Shown here: positions 47,686-60,192 of the stretch, in pieces
Layout: every line of letters begins with the position of its first letter
How positions within the stretch are numbered: position 1 is the stretch's first letter
NCBI GenBank assembly: GCA_001683735.1
Contig: LUGG01000004.1
Location: 682,001-746,000, forward strand
DNA from: Grifola frondosa
Taxonomy: Eukaryota > Basidiomycota > Agaricomycetes > Polyporales > Grifolaceae
Length of the DNA stretch: 64,000 bases
Direction: 5' to 3'
Translations under genes and position numbers: made by a program
Notes under the pieces: generated by a model
What the model was told of the DNA's origin: nothing
Seen by the model: the letters and a program-made list of their open reading frames with translations, nothing else
Database searches by the model: none

Positions 47686-48730
47686 ATGTCTTCAGAAACT
47701 CTTCTCGAAGAATTCGAGGTATGTTGCTGTCATTTGCATGCGATAATGTCTGATTGGGCCTTCCAGGTTCTTGAGGCTATATACCCCACAGAGCTCACAA
47801 GTGCGTGTCGCACACACCGCTCCAATGGTGTAGTTGAGCTAAGACTCATGCAAAGAATTGTCCGAAAGGGATATCCGCATAGATGTCGAGCCAGAAGAAC
47901 GGTCGGATGGGGGTGAAGAGTGTAAGTTCTTCAATCATGTCCTTCGCACAATATATACTTATTCAGACACATCATCTTAGTCTCCCTAGCTCTGGAGGTG
48001 CACTACTCAGATGAATACCCCGATGCGCTACCAGATTTGTCTCTGGAAGCGACAAGCGGCTCGCTAGATGACGAGGAGATTGCGCATCTAATAAGGGAAG
48101 CGCAGAAAGTGGTGCGTTTACTATACGTTGCTCGCTAGATCGTGTTGATCATGGTGTACGGTCACCAGGGGGAGGAGAATTTGGGAATGGCTATGACGTT
48201 CACCCTCGTGTCACACCTGAGAGAGCAACTCTCACTACTCGTGTATTCAAGAGAGGAACGCCGGAGGAAAGAGGCAGCGGAGAAGGAACGACTAGCTATC
48301 GAGGTATTTAATTCAATCTTTTCGCGATCTGAGGTGCTCACGCTGTACAGGCTGAAGAAGCTCGAACTAGAGGAACCCCTGTGACTCTTGAATCTTTCAA
48401 TGCTTGGAAGCTCAAGTTCGAGAAGGAGATGACCGCAAAAAGGTCCCGAGAGGAGGAAGAGAAGCTGAAAGGCCTCAGCCCGAAAGAGCGGGAAGAGTAC
48501 AAGCGGCTCGGAACTCGCCTGTCTGGTACGCGGGTTTCTTGTCCTTTTCTAACAGTTTGTTCACATAAGATATCGCAGGTCGGCAGCTGTTCGAACGGGA
48601 CAAGAATTTGGCAATTATGGACGAGAGTCTGAACGATGAGGATGCTGTGTCTGTGGATATCAGCCAGTATGATAGAACCGTAGTGGAGGAAGAAGAAACC
48701 GAACAACTTACCTTCAGCGACAGTGATTGA
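47686..48730 (+). CDS. GIR2: RWD-domain protein Gir2 (RWDD1/DFRP2 family)
   Basis: Partner of the DRG-type GTPase Rbg2 and of Gcn1, linking ribosome-associated GTPases to Gcn2 signalling. Exons are 47686-47718, 47767-47800, 47856-47921, 47981-48111, 48169-48303, 48351-48525 and 48579-48730 (241 aa, no correction). RWD domain: EVLEAIYPTELTKLSERDI, SLALEVHYSDEYPDALPDL, GMAMTFTLVSHLREQL. A charged helical region follows (REERRRKEAAEKERLAIE, then RGTPVTLESFNAWKLKFE, which is the conserved DFRP2 segment). The C-terminus is acidic (EEEETEQLTFSDSD). Interestingly, GCN3 of the same pathway lies 11 kb away; this is probably coincidence. Confidence 0.93.
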
Positions 48731-48852
48731 GGTGTAGGTGCCATTTGATTTGTACCATCTGATCATGTATGCCCGAGACACAATGTAGCCTAAATAACTA
48801 ACCAGACATATGCGCTTCTCCTTGACAGTGAGCATTCTAAAAACAGCCTAAC

Positions 48853-50658
48853 TTAAAGCAAGATACAACGACGATCTATAAGTGCTCTACAATCCAGCAA
48901 ACAGTCCTTCTTCATTCTCCACACCACGACATGCCCGCCTTCGCCAATCTCCTTGCAGCCAATGTCGTCTCTTCCAACCTCTTTCAAAAAGCCATCCACC
49001 TCCCGTAATGGGCGACCGTGTGGACCATCCACCACCAATATCTCTCCGACTGCGCGAAGCCACTCGACGACCGGCTTACTGATCCATCTCTTCACTTGTC
49101 CGAAACTGCTGCCCGCTTCGAACCATCCAAGATGGCCGCCGCCCCTCGTCACAGCAAACACTACCCACTCATTGTCGCCCGCGTGTATTGGCAGCGACTG
49201 CACAATCGGGTCATCATCCGCGTTGATAGCCAAGAACGGTACCCGGACTTCGGCTAAAGACTTGTGACTTGATGCCCATCGATAATAGTCGTACGCGGTT
49301 GGGAAAGGGAAGGGTGGGGACGAGCCGCCACATTTGGAGGTGACTGTGTTGTCGAAGAGTAGCAACGAGGGCGCCTTCTCGACGAGGCCATTGCGCACGG
49401 CTTGCGTAGCAGGGTGGTCGCCAAATTGCGCGAATTCAGAGATGTGTCGCTCTGTTAACTTTTGCAAATTCTGGGCCATACCCTTCGAATATACATTGCG
49501 CTGGAACCAATGAGCTTGAAGGCTAACATATGGCTGGAATCATTGGCTACTCTGTATAGATGGAAAGACCGCTCACCTATCGCTATTCTTCACAAGGTCC
49601 CAAGGCTATTTTTCAACTGTGAGCAAATGCTGAAACACGAGGTTTAGCTCGGTGACATACACAACCGAGGGCACAACCAGCAATCAAGCGGCTCTGTTTT
49701 CCCTCTTCCGCGAGATAACGCGTCAGGACGTTTGCTCCGAGTGAGAACCCACGCCAATCAGCGGGGCACGCGGGTATCGCTTTGATATATACATAACAGC
49801 CACTCGTATATCATCGGTATGGCCGGCGGAATATAACTGCGGACTCGTAATGGGAACACCGGCACCTGCGAAGACAAACGTGAACACATTGTTATCGGAA
49901 AAAATACACGTGGTATAGACGGCGTACATCCACGGAAGTTAACCACAATGCCTCGGTACCCAAGGCCGCCCTTCTCCACGGGAGTGCAGGCCGGTGCCAA
50001 TATAGCTCGCACGTACGATTCATGCGAACCTGCAAAAGTACATTTGACACCTTATAGCATATGCGAGCAATAGAACCGACTTACCTCCGGTCAATCCGTG
50101 TAATACTACGACAATGGGTGTGTCCTCCTTCAGCGTGTCCTCATTTCCTGGAGGCGTGATATCTATCCCTCTGTTCGATACATTAGCGTATTATAAGATG
50201 AGAACCAAGTACTGCGATACTAACATTGTTCCACCATCTAGCGTGCGGAGGAGTGTCCTGCGGAGATTTGAGTTGCTATGATTCAAAATGCGGAGGCGTG
50301 ATATACCGTACCGGTTGCTTACCTGTCATATTCTACCTTATCTATGCGGGAGAAGTCTCCCAGCACACAGTACGCAGTCTGGAGATGTCCGCTGTTGCCG
50401 CAACGTAGAGTCAACATCCGGCCCTGGCCGACGCACCATCCTCATCGGAATGTCCTCTCACCTGAACAACCACCACGCCGGCCGAAAGTTCTGGAATAGG
50501 CTCGGGCACCTCGCTTCTACAAGAGCGCGTAACGACACGCGCTGAATGTCCTTGGAGCCAGGTGAGGACCTCGCAGATACTGTTGCCGGAGAAGATGCGT
50601 AGTGAAGCTTGGGAATATAATAGGCCGCGGTGACGAAACTCAGAAATACGCCCATCAT
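48853..50658 (-). CDS. YheT-type alpha/beta hydrolase (ABHD1/3, yeast Eeb1/Eht1/Ymr210w family)
   Basis: Putative acyl-ester hydrolase/acyltransferase (medium-chain ester synthesis in yeast). Exons are 50658-50462, 50391-50323, 50257-50225, 50170-50085, 50029-49928, 49865-49661, 49605-49577 and 49522-48853 (463 aa with one correction). Family signatures: SLFQNFRPAWWLFSGHLQT, then PIVVVLHGLTGGSHESYVR, GYRGIVVNFRGCAGVPIT, HTDDIRVAVMYISKRYP, LQAHWFQRNVYSKGMAQNL, YRWASSH, and AVTRGGGHLGWFE with the catalytic His. The nucleophile elbow GFSLGAN is disrupted by one missing base in the A-pair at 49746-49747; adding it restores G-x-S-x-G. Exon 7 is only 29 nt. A hydrophobic N-terminal segment (VFLSFVTAAYYIP) may anchor it in a membrane. 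Confidence 0.9.
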
Positions 50659-50977
50659 GGGAGTCTAGTGTTATGAGCACGACGATAGTTAAGCATGTCA
50701 AGTTCCCAAGAAGGTAGAGAACAAACCGGGAGAAGTCTACGTCCGAGAGCGCATCAGAGGAATACATGATGATTCATGGCACAATCGTAAACATGAACTT
50801 CAAATCGCCGACAATCACACGAGTAACATGTATATATGTTCAAACTTACATGTTCAGAATTCAGGATATCGGACAGTAGCTTCCCATATAACTCAAGACC
50901 GATAACTAGATGTGGAACAAAATGAAGCTAGTCTACACGCTCGAGTCCTAGTCAAGTCTCCTCACGCTCAAGCCTCC

Positions 50978-53618
50978 TCACGCCCACGCCTCCAACGCCC
51001 GTCTTGCCGCCACTCCTAGCAACTTCGCATTTCCCTCTGCAGCATTCTCGCGCGCGAGGCTCTCCAACTGCTCCCGTGCGCTATCCTTCAGGCGCTCTAC
51101 ATCGTTTGCTCGGTTTTCCGTGACGCCCTTGCGGCCGAGTTGTCCGAGCAGTGCGCACACATTTGTACGGACCTCGGCGGGCACAGAATTATCTGTGCTA
51201 CGCAGCACATACACGAGCATGTCAAGCGCGCGGCGTGGACCCAGGATCGGCGAACCCTCGCTAGTGGCGGCAGAGAGAGGCTGTGATTGGGAAGGGCGTA
51301 TGGATTCGGATGGCAGCGGGTTGAGGATAGCATCAAGAACCAAAATGCCTATAGAATCGGTGGTTAGACTAGAGACAGACCGGCAGACGTGAATGACGGG
51401 ACGTACCGCCACTCCCATGAGTACTCATAAGTGACAACGCAATCACGCCTTCGTTGATCAAGATGGGGTACTTCTTGCTCCTCCCAATCAGCTGTGCCAG
51501 TACTGATGCAGAAGACTGTGTGAGAATGGCTTTGATAGCCTCTTGCCGTCTGTGTGACTTTTCCTGATCCAAAGATGAGGTATCGCTAGACCAAAGAGTC
51601 TTTATTGCATTGACCAGTACCCGTGTGCCTTCACTCTTTACAGCAATGGAATCTGATCGTCGCACAAGGGCGAGAATCAGGCTCAAGGCGGAACTTGATT
51701 CCGGCGAAGGTGGAAGAACCAAAGAGAACGTGTTCTCAACTGCAATAGCAACAATGAAATACAAGATTGATAGTATATAGAAAATTATCACACTGACTGT
51801 TGCCATTGCACATATGCTTCGCAACACCTATCGCGGATACTTGCACAATCTCTATCATGTCGGACTTGGGACTCCATATCTGGGAGGTGGCGAGCCTCTG
51901 TATAATTCCGGCCTCACCCAGTGTCGTTCTATTTCCTTGCGACTGTGCAAGGTGCTTCAAGAGTCCAATAACACCATGCTTGACCTTGACATCTGTGTCG
52001 GGCTCCAGAAGCGTAGCTAGATCAGGTGCCAGAGAGATGGGCGGCTTGACAATAACGGTCGAATGTGCATCTAGGAGATGATGTCAACTGAGACCTACTT
52101 TCCGGAATGAATCAAACAGCTATTACCTCGGCGGCAGATATTCCCGAGGCTCAATGACGCGCAAATAATCAGGTCATCGCGACTGGTCTCCTCAAGGAGC
52201 TTGTGCGTCCGTATCCATCGTACCATCCGGTCGACGAACTCACCGCCGGGCTTGTCGGCCTCGGAGTCGTCCCATAGGGTGTCGGTGTTCTTCTCTTCAC
52301 CGGCAACTTCCACGACAGCTTTTATGATAGCCGCCTTACTCAAACTGAATCCCTTCTCCTTCGCAGCACGTTCTCCTGGAGACTCCGATGCCCAGTAGGG
52401 AGAAAATTCACCCTTCTCGATGAACGTCAGCATGTCTGACAGACATGCGACACCACCATGTTCGCCGGGGAAGGTGAGTCCACGTGCGAGAGACAGCCGG
52501 ATGTCTTCAACATCCAAACACAGTGACTCGATGAGGCCGCAGACCTCTTCCAAGACATCGAAGTCGGCTTGTATTAGATGACGGCGGGAGGAAGGTGTAG
52601 CAAATATTGGTGGAAGGAATTGATATGGCGGAACGAATGCTTGGAGAGGCGTCACGAGGAGCGGGAGGGCGTCCGGCCCAAATAGCGGCTGCGGTTGTGC
52701 TGCTCATGAAATCTTAGTTTCATTTCTGAACTGAGAGTGGCTGCGGCTCACGAGTATCATCTTCGTCTCCTCTTAATTCTGAAATCGCTCTCCATGCCCA
52801 AGATGAAAGGCCACTTCGCAAACTCCAAGACTCCAGCACGGCGGGTCCCGCATCGGGATAGGAGGTATCAACGAGTGCCTGCTGCGAAGTCAGCCATGAT
52901 CCCGGGGGGTATACGGCCATTGACAATTTTAAAATGGTCATGGCGGCTTCAAGGGAGATCAGACGGAACTTCACAGGGTCTGTTCTAATCAGCTTTTATC
53001 TGAATATCATTGTCAAGATGAAACAGACTCACTGTAACCAACACTGGCGTTCAAGAGAAATCCAATAGCGGTTTTGACAACTTTCAGGTCGGGTATAGAA
53101 AGAGGCAGGGGGTCTCTTTGGATGGGTTGTATGGATTCCGCGTAACCTTCTAAAAGGGATACAACGGCCTGAGGGAAATTAGCCTCGAGGAGGGCACCTC
53201 GGTTTTCATCTGTAGGACACGACGAACTTCACCACATTGCACAAATGAAGAGCTGAAAGCAAATGTACTCACCATGATCCATACACAAGTTCGCTCCGAC
53301 GCGGAGGATCTCGAAGATAGCCGGTGCGCAAGCCGGCTCGGGTATGGTGGCACCGTTGAGACGCCCTTGAGAAGCGAGGTAAGGGTCTGCGGGAGGAAGG
53401 TCTTCCCTAGTGCAGTCTGCTGTTCAACTGCACAGATGTTGGAAAGTTGCATACTATGAAGCAGATGATGAGGGCTGACCATCCTTGGCACGGAGATCGT
53501 TTGCCAGGCTCTGAGCGGTCGACTCTATATCTAGCCACTGGTTGTGCTGGTTGAGAGGTAGTCTCGCGAGGAGGTCGCCGAGTTTGGACGCAGAGACATG
53601 GACTGAAGTGCCATTCAT
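50978..53618 (-). CDS. Armadillo-repeat guanine-nucleotide/GTPase chaperone, smgGDS (RAP1GDS1) homologue
   Basis: Armadillo-repeat protein that in animals binds prenylated small GTPases. Exons are 53618-53480, 53427-53273, 53209-53033, 52979-52752, 52699-52127, 52070-51798, 51739-51407 and 51348-50978 (749 aa with one correction). ARM helices: RVGANLCMDHDENRGALLE, LKVVKTAIGFLLNASVGY, DDLIICASLSLGNICRRD, VKHGVIGLLKHLAQSQGNR, IVQVSAIGVAKHMCNGN and SEGTRVLVNAIKTLWSS. The order resembles RAP1GDS1. One base is missing in the G-run at 53340-53342 (TVPPYP then EPACAPAIFEIL). Notably the next gene downstream, BET2, prenylates Rab GTPases; a functional link is speculative. Confidence 0.87.
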
Positions 53619-53946
53619 CGCTGCGAGGACGGGTGCAATGGCGGAAGCACTATAGAGTGGTCAAAGCAGACGACGGGAATGCAGATGGAGATGGAGGGGG
53701 CTTCCGGAAACAAACTCCTGAATTCTTACCGTAAATACAACCGCATGTGGTACCTTAGCCAAATTCAATCAGAATCTCACACCGATCTCAGCGCACGCGG
53801 CTTTCTCACGTCATTGATCTGCAATTGCCACCACCCAAATCATCCAAGGCTAGTTACATACGTACTCCCTATCCCACTCGCGGGAATAACACGCATCACT
53901 TACAGCTGATCATAAAAACAGACTAAGTGCTACACAATCTTCCTGC
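53619..53946. promoter_or_regulatory. Spacer between BET2 and the smgGDS gene (tandem)
   Basis: 328 bp, presumed smgGDS promoter plus BET2 3' end. No other feature is seen. Confidence 0.4.
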
Positions 53947-55397
53947 TCATTCAGCATCTTTCCTGGGTAGAGCTTTCCACCCCTTCCGCAACCCTTTGGC
54001 CTCGATCAACTTCGCCGGCATGCAGTAGACAGGATCGAGGTCGATGAGCCCGGGATAGCCTAATAGAGTCAGACCTAAATATATGGCATAACTGCGTTAG
54101 TGGGCATGCACGACGGCGACCTTTTTATAAACACCTGCGACGCCAAAGTGTGTGTGGAAGACATCCGGCTGATCCCCTGGTCTGTCAGCTATTCCGCCAT
54201 CCGGGTCCTTGTCAACGGAATTGACAGTCAACATGACATGAGCATGCTGGTCGTGACAAAGCACTGACCTGAGCAGATAGAATGAATTGGGTGAGCTTGT
54301 CGGCGTCTATCCATGTGATCTTGTTCAGGATTGACAATGATGACAATACCCAGAAGCTGTAGCACACCTACAAATGTTCCGGAATGTCAGCGGCAAGTAG
54401 ATGGTTGGCATAGAGATTGAGTTATGCTCACGTCTTCAAGCTTCTCCGGTCGGCCATTTAGTCCACCATTGGGGAGTTGGCGCTCCGCAAGCCACCACGC
54501 AAGTGTCTCTTGGTCCACTTCGTCTAGCTTGTCGAGAATGGCAAGCGCGGCTGTACACACAAATACTATTTGTGAAGAATAACAATGAGATGTTAACGCG
54601 ATATGACTGAAGCCTAACACACGAACCTTGCGCAGCATGGCTTTCTGCACCTTCGCGTGCGCCGAAACCGCCATCAAAGTTTCTGCAGCGTCGGATGTAG
54701 TCGACCGTTTTGTCTATATCGAGTTCATGGAGATGGCCGAGGAGCGAAAGAGCGTTGACGGCGCAGTATAGAAAACGCGTGTCGATTTCTCCGAAAGCAT
54801 CACCAGCGAAGACCCCTGAGGGTTGCTGGAGCGAGAGAATAACTGTGAGTCAGTAAAAGAAGGTAAGGCGACTGGACTTTCGAACCCAGGGAACAAGACT
54901 TGCACTTCACCACACGTGGTATGTCAACTCTATCCAACGCATCTTGAGTCACCAGGATTTGAATTGCACTGAGGGTCGTCAAAAGATGTGCGTCGTGATC
55001 CGGATGAGCTCCAAATCCACCTAAGTGCGAAGTATTAGCAAAGCCTGGATCGGTCAAGGTATCTATCTATCTGCCCGAATGCAGAGAAGCTCAGTAATGG
55101 CAATACGATGAAGCACTTCGAACGAACCTAACCTGCTTCTTCATCCCAGCAGCTCATTACAAACTCAATCATTTCCTCGCGATCTAAAGCGTCCTTGTGA
55201 TTCATGATACAAAGTGCTGTGAGGCCCCAATAAATGGCATTCATGCGTAGATGAGCAGTAAGATGATAGATGAGATCATCTTTGTGCTGTGCGATTGAGT
55301 GCATGAGATACTGAGAAGCCGCGTATTGCAACTTAAGACGCACCTCGCCCAAGGATTGGATATATTTTACATGCAGAGGGACATCCAGTCTCGTCAT
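53947..55397 (-). CDS. BET2: Rab geranylgeranyltransferase (GGTase-II) beta subunit
   Basis: Catalytic subunit that geranylgeranylates Rab C-termini with its alpha partner and REP. Exons are 55397-55133, 55020-54904, 54842-54627, 54565-54432, 54367-54269, 54207-54135 and 54074-53947 (343 aa, no correction). The alpha/alpha-barrel repeats are clear: [78 protein letters not shown] and [19 protein letters not shown]. The zinc ligands Asp and Cys lie in EDVCYS and His in FHTHFG. Length matches yeast Bet2. Intron 2 (54843-54903) has a clear GC donor (T|GCAAGT). Confidence 0.95.
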
Positions 55398-55830
55398 TAG
55401 GGTCTGTTAATCGAGAAGACGGCCAGAAGTCTGTGTATCAAAGTATCTCGCAAGCAATTATAATATGCTGAGATATCCTTGAAGTATCGGTATATCGCGT
55501 GAATTCGCTCTCAGGAGTGCGCAACGTGTGATGCTTGAAGCTCGAGTTTTGAGTGAGAGAGCTCGTAAGTGTGGTCCAACTTGAGCGCTGTTTCCATTTT
55601 GGTCTTTCTTAATCCTGCTCGTCACATGAACGTCCGGGTGCGGCGGCAATCTTCCACTCGAAAACACGGCCTTCCAAGTTCATCATGAATCCCCACGAGG
55701 TGATGAAAGTGCTCCCTGGAATTTGCTCGCGATGCGCTTATATGAGCCGGTCTCTCGTTATCGCGCTTCCCCCACATTTCCCCCATTGATTCTCTTCTGC
55801 TTTGCGCCACGAGTGGGTTTGTAACGAAAC
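55398..55830. promoter_or_regulatory. Divergent upstream region, BET2 (-) / ECI1-like (+)
   Basis: 433 bp between start codons, with no supported coding frame. Confidence 0.45.
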
Positions 55831-57132
55831 ATGAGCAAAGTCGCAGTTGAGATCTCGCAAGGGATTGCTACCATCACGTTCAACCGTCCAGAGACTTTGA
55901 ATGCCATCACACCGGAAGGTATGCACTTGAGTCATGATGACCTGCTTATCTCAAGCCATAATGAATCATGTACAGATTACGATGCTTTCGCCAGCGCACT
56001 GTGGGCGATCGATAAACGGGATGATGTTCTCGTGACGGTATGGCAAGGTGTGTTTTGAGGCAAGAGTATATTGGAATTTATCGCACTGAATAATATACGC
56101 AAGCGACTGGGAAGTGGTTTTGCGCGTACGTGTCCGAGTCGCTGCCCATTTGAGATAAATTCGCAATTGACATGCATTCGTATGTACAGAGGTACCAGTG
56201 TCACCGGCACCAACGTTGGCCCACAGTCCGCCCGTGACTATTTTGTGAACAATGTTGCTCGGGCAAACACAGATACCACCAGAGCTGTGAGAGGCCTCTG
56301 CTCAGATTGGAAAAAATCATCTGATGCATTCCTGGGTTTTGACAGCTATATTCTCACAGCAAGATTCTTGTTGCGGCCCTTAATGGTCCTGTGATGGGTG
56401 AGTCGATATTCGTTCCTGAAGATGGCAACGTCTGACTTGCCAATCCCACACAGGTATTGCTGCAGGCGAGTAGAATTTGCATGTTATAATGCTAAACTTG
56501 CTGACCTCGAGCCCTCAGCTTTTCTTGGATTCTTTGACTTATTTACTGTATGCCCAACGCATGGTTGTCTGTGCCCTTCACATTCTTGGGTGGGCTAGTT
56601 CTCCTTAAAACCATCGTTACAAAGAACTGATTTTAGTTCAGGCATCATCACCGAGTCTGGCTCGAGTGTTACCTTCAGGAACAGAAGTAAGTGATGTCGA
56701 ACTAAATAAATTTGTTAAACTGACATCACTTCAGTGGGTGCTGCCAAGGCGAACGAAGTGCTTATCTTCGGAAAAAAGAAAGATGCACAAGAGCTGTTAG
56801 AGTGTGGCTTCATAAAGTTTGTTATTCTCTGCCGATCGTATCTGCGGTTCATCACTCATGATGCTATCGTTCCTTAGCAAGATTTTCCCTGCAGAACCTG
56901 TTCCATCTTTCCATGCAGCTGTGCGCACGCATCTCCTAGCTGAACTTGAAGGCCTGGATCCCGTTGCTTTACTCCACGTCAAGAAGCTCATTAAAGCCGG
57001 CTTGAACGAGCAGCATAATTTCGACGCGGTCAATTTGCGCGAGAGCTATGCCAGGCTGAGCGGTTCGCCACTGGTGTTCCCGCAGAGCGGTTTGGCAAAA
57101 TCGCCCGGAAGGAGCTTAGACACAAGTTGTGA
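55831..57132 (+). CDS. ECI1: Peroxisomal enoyl-CoA hydratase/isomerase (ECI1-like)
   Basis: Crotonase-fold enzyme, probably the delta3,delta2-enoyl-CoA isomerase that feeds unsaturated fatty acids into peroxisomal beta-oxidation. Exons are 55831-55918, 55976-56047, 56104-56125, 56190-56286, 56346-56397, 56454-56465, 56519-56589, 56642-56686, 56735-56816 and 56878-57132 (265 aa with two corrections). Motifs: ITFNRPETLNAITPE, ATGKWFCAGTSVTG (oxyanion-hole loop), KILVAALNGPVMGIAA (second oxyanion loop), TESGSSVTFRNRMG and GFINKIFP. Corrections: one missing base near 56537-56545 (FFDL then YCMPNAW) and one near 57050-57054. The second yields the terminal tripeptide HKL, an SKL-like PTS1. Exon 6 is 12 nt and is followed by a GC donor. 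Hydratase activity cannot be excluded. Confidence 0.87.
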
Positions 57133-57754
57133 TGCCAAGGCTTGGGCGCTGAAGGCTGTCAAATGTTATCGCACTGGGTACTTGCTTGTCAATCTGGGAT
57201 ATATTCCATAGTTTGTATACAATTCCACCGGTTCTATCAAAGAGGTCAAACGGTATAGCTTGCAGACTTCAGAGTGATCGACGACGATGATCGATCAAAC
57301 GGGATCAATTCGCATTGGCTGCCATACTTTTGTTGCAAGGCTGTAAACAACGGTGTACATGCACACCAACTTCAGCAACACCATCAGCATTCAACTAGCT
57401 TCTGACGGCGTGGACTCGAGCATGAAGGTCACAGCGTTCAGACAAGGTCCAGTGGTATCTATGTATCTGTCGATGCAGTGTTGCCAATGCACCGTAACGC
57501 CTGCGCTCTATCGGCCTTTATCTAACCGGGTGAACTAACGCTCCTTGGCAGGTTCAACACCCACATTGAGCAGGAGCTTGGCGTCTTTTTCACCGTTTCT
57601 TGCGCCTTTGATGTGCATCGCTATAAAATGAGAGCACCGGACCATCGGTCCCGCAGAGGTCAAGCCTATGCTTTCCTACCTTCCTGCTGCTTCCAAAGAT
57701 CCTACCGCTTGTCTCTCGCAGACCCTAACAGCAAACTGGACATCTTGATATTCA
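57133..57754. other. Spacer between the ECI1-like and permease genes
   Basis: 622 bp with only short frames. It presumably holds the permease promoter. Confidence 0.4.
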
Positions 57755-59916
57755 ATGCCTGGACTTGACGAGAAAAAAGGCTCCACGACCGAATCAGCGA
57801 GCGATGGGGAGAAACATAGCATCTTCGCCAATGAGGCTTTGGTCGATCCCCAGGAGGAGGAGAGCCTTCATCGTGCTCTCTCCGCACGACAGATATCCAT
57901 GATAGCAGTACGTCTCCGATAACAATATGCTGACATTTCATCATTTGAAGCTCTTTCCAAGCTTGGCGGTGCCGTTGGAACCGGTTTGATTATTGGATCA
58001 GGAACTGCTCTCGTCAGAGGCGGACCACTCGGTATCTTCCTCGGATATCTGTTCGTTGGTATCGTGTGCTATCTGGTCATGATTGCGCTCGGCGAGATGA
58101 GCGCCTACCTCCCTCACAAGAAGGGTTTCCCGGGATATGCGACACGATTCGTTGATCCAGCATTCGGCTTTGCACTTGGATGGAACTATGCTTTGAAGTG
58201 AGTACGAGTTTCTCTCAGTTTGCAAGTCAATTCAAATACCGGTCTTTAGATATCTCATTGTCACTCCGAACAACATCAATGCTGCAGGCGTAGTTATTCA
58301 GTACTGGACACAGCGTGTGCACATAGCTGTTTGGATGGGTACGTTATCATCAGCACTAGCATAAGTGTTTGCATATAAGTTGATGCATAATGATCCGTAG
58401 TGATATTCATCTTGCTCAGTGAGTATTGTGGCTCGATTATTCTGAGGATTTCATCATACTCACATGATACCAGTCTTCTGTATCAACCTTCTTGGAGTCA
58501 GATTTTTTGGGGAACTCGAATTCTGGTTTAGCAGCATCAAGGTGATCACGTTGATTGGGCTGCTACTCATGGGCATCATCATCGACCTCGGAGGCAATCC
58601 AAGACACGACCGCATTGGCTTCCGCTACTGGGACCATCCATATGGCCCAATGGGAACATATCTTCTGAGCCAGGTGCATAACAAGCACCTTGCAATATTC
58701 CTTGGATTTTGGGCCACCCTTACGAATGCGCTGTTTGCTTACATCGGAACCGAGCTAATTGGCGTCACTGTGGGTGAGGCTCAAGCGCCAAGGAAGAATA
58801 TCCCAATCGCCATTCGCAGAACCTTCTTCCGGATTCTGGTGTTTTACATTGGGGCGTATTTGTGATTGGATTGGTGGTGCCCAGCACGGATCAGGTGAGG
58901 CATGAGCATATATTGCACTGAGTTAGCAGTCTGACTAATGAAACAGACGCTCTTCGTAGCAAACAAGTCAAAGGCAGGCGCTGCAGCCTCTCCGTTTGTT
59001 GTCGGTGAGTTTGAACCGTGACAGATCGTATATGACAATTGAATGAAGCTCCATAATAAGCTACGACACTCGTTGGGATCAAAGTACTCAACCATATCGT
59101 CAACGGCTGCATCTTGATCTTCGTGCTCAGTGCAGCGAATTCGGATATGTATATTGGCTCGCGCACATTGTATGGTCTCGCGGTGCAAGGTCAAGCTCCT
59201 CGTATCTTCGCTCGCGTCAACCGCATGGGAGTACCATACCCTGCATTAATATTATGTGCAGCATTCTGTGGGCTAGTTTTTCTCAATGTATCGTCAAGTA
59301 GTTCTAAAGGTCAGTGTGCAAACCGACACGATTATACAAATCAGTTCACATTATTAAATCATTCACTTAGTATTTGGGTGGTTTGTTAATCTCGTCTCAA
59401 CCTTCGGTGCTATTACATGGATGTGCATCTGCTATACCCACATGTGAGCTGACCTACACACGTTGCTGTGTCCTGCTAACAATGTCTCAGTCGTTTCATG
59501 GGGGCCATCAAGGCTCAAGGCATGTCTAGAGACGATCTTCCGTATAAAGCACCGTTCCAGCCCTTTGGATCGTGGTTCGCGCTGATCTCCACCACGATTA
59601 TAATGATCTTCAAAGGTCAGGATGCAGTCGTTTTGTTGTGCGATGTTCCACAATTTCCTGATGCTATTTCTGTAGGCTTTGACACGTTCATTCCCTTCAC
59701 GCAGGACACGTTGTGACATCGTACATCGCGCTGCCAGCATTCGGCCTGTTCTGGGGAGGTTACAAGCTGTGGTATCGTACCAAAGTAATACCCGTGGATC
59801 GTGTCGATCTGATCACGGGCAAGAGAGAGATCGACGAGGAGGAAGAGCGCTTCAATCGTGCTCAAGAGCTCTTGGGACCGAGGACGAGGTGGCAGAAAAT
59901 CTGGGATGGGTTGTGA
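57755..59916 (+). CDS. Amino-acid permease (yeast AAT/YAT family, APC superfamily)
   Basis: Plasma-membrane amino-acid/proton symporter with 12 predicted helices. Ten exons: 57755-57907, 57962-58197, 58250-58338, 58401-58418, 58474-58894, 58947-59004, 59061-59309, 59371-59443, 59491-59615 and 59676-59916 (554 aa with two corrections). A hydrophilic N-terminus leads into the signature MIALGGAVGTGLIIGSG. It continues with EMSAYLPHKKGFPGYATRF, LGWNYALKYL, ELIGVTVGEAQAPRKNIPIA, SAANSDMYIGSRTLYGLA and ITWMCICYTHIRF. The C-terminal cytosolic tail (LLGPRTRWQKIWDGL) is conserved in the family. One base is missing in G4 at 58851-58854 (YIG then VFVIGLVVPS) and one in TT at 59711-59712 (TQDT then VTSYIALPAF). 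Substrate specificity is not predictable by eye. Confidence 0.93.
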
Positions 59917-60192
59917 CGAGCGTGGTATTTGACGTTGAATATGTAAGACTACATTGGATTTCAGTATTAATGATGACAAAACACGTATGCACTGAATACT
60001 CATGGAAGACTTGATAACGCGCTCGTAATGCGAATGTAGTCATCAACGCGCCAATCACGTGTATCTGAAGCGCCCCCTATACGGCGTGCGCTCATCCTGC
60101 TGTAGTAGGAAACTCGCTGACCGATGTCTCTCCAATGACGACCTCCTTCTGACAGACACGGAGGGTGTTTCTCCAACGTTCGAACCATATGG

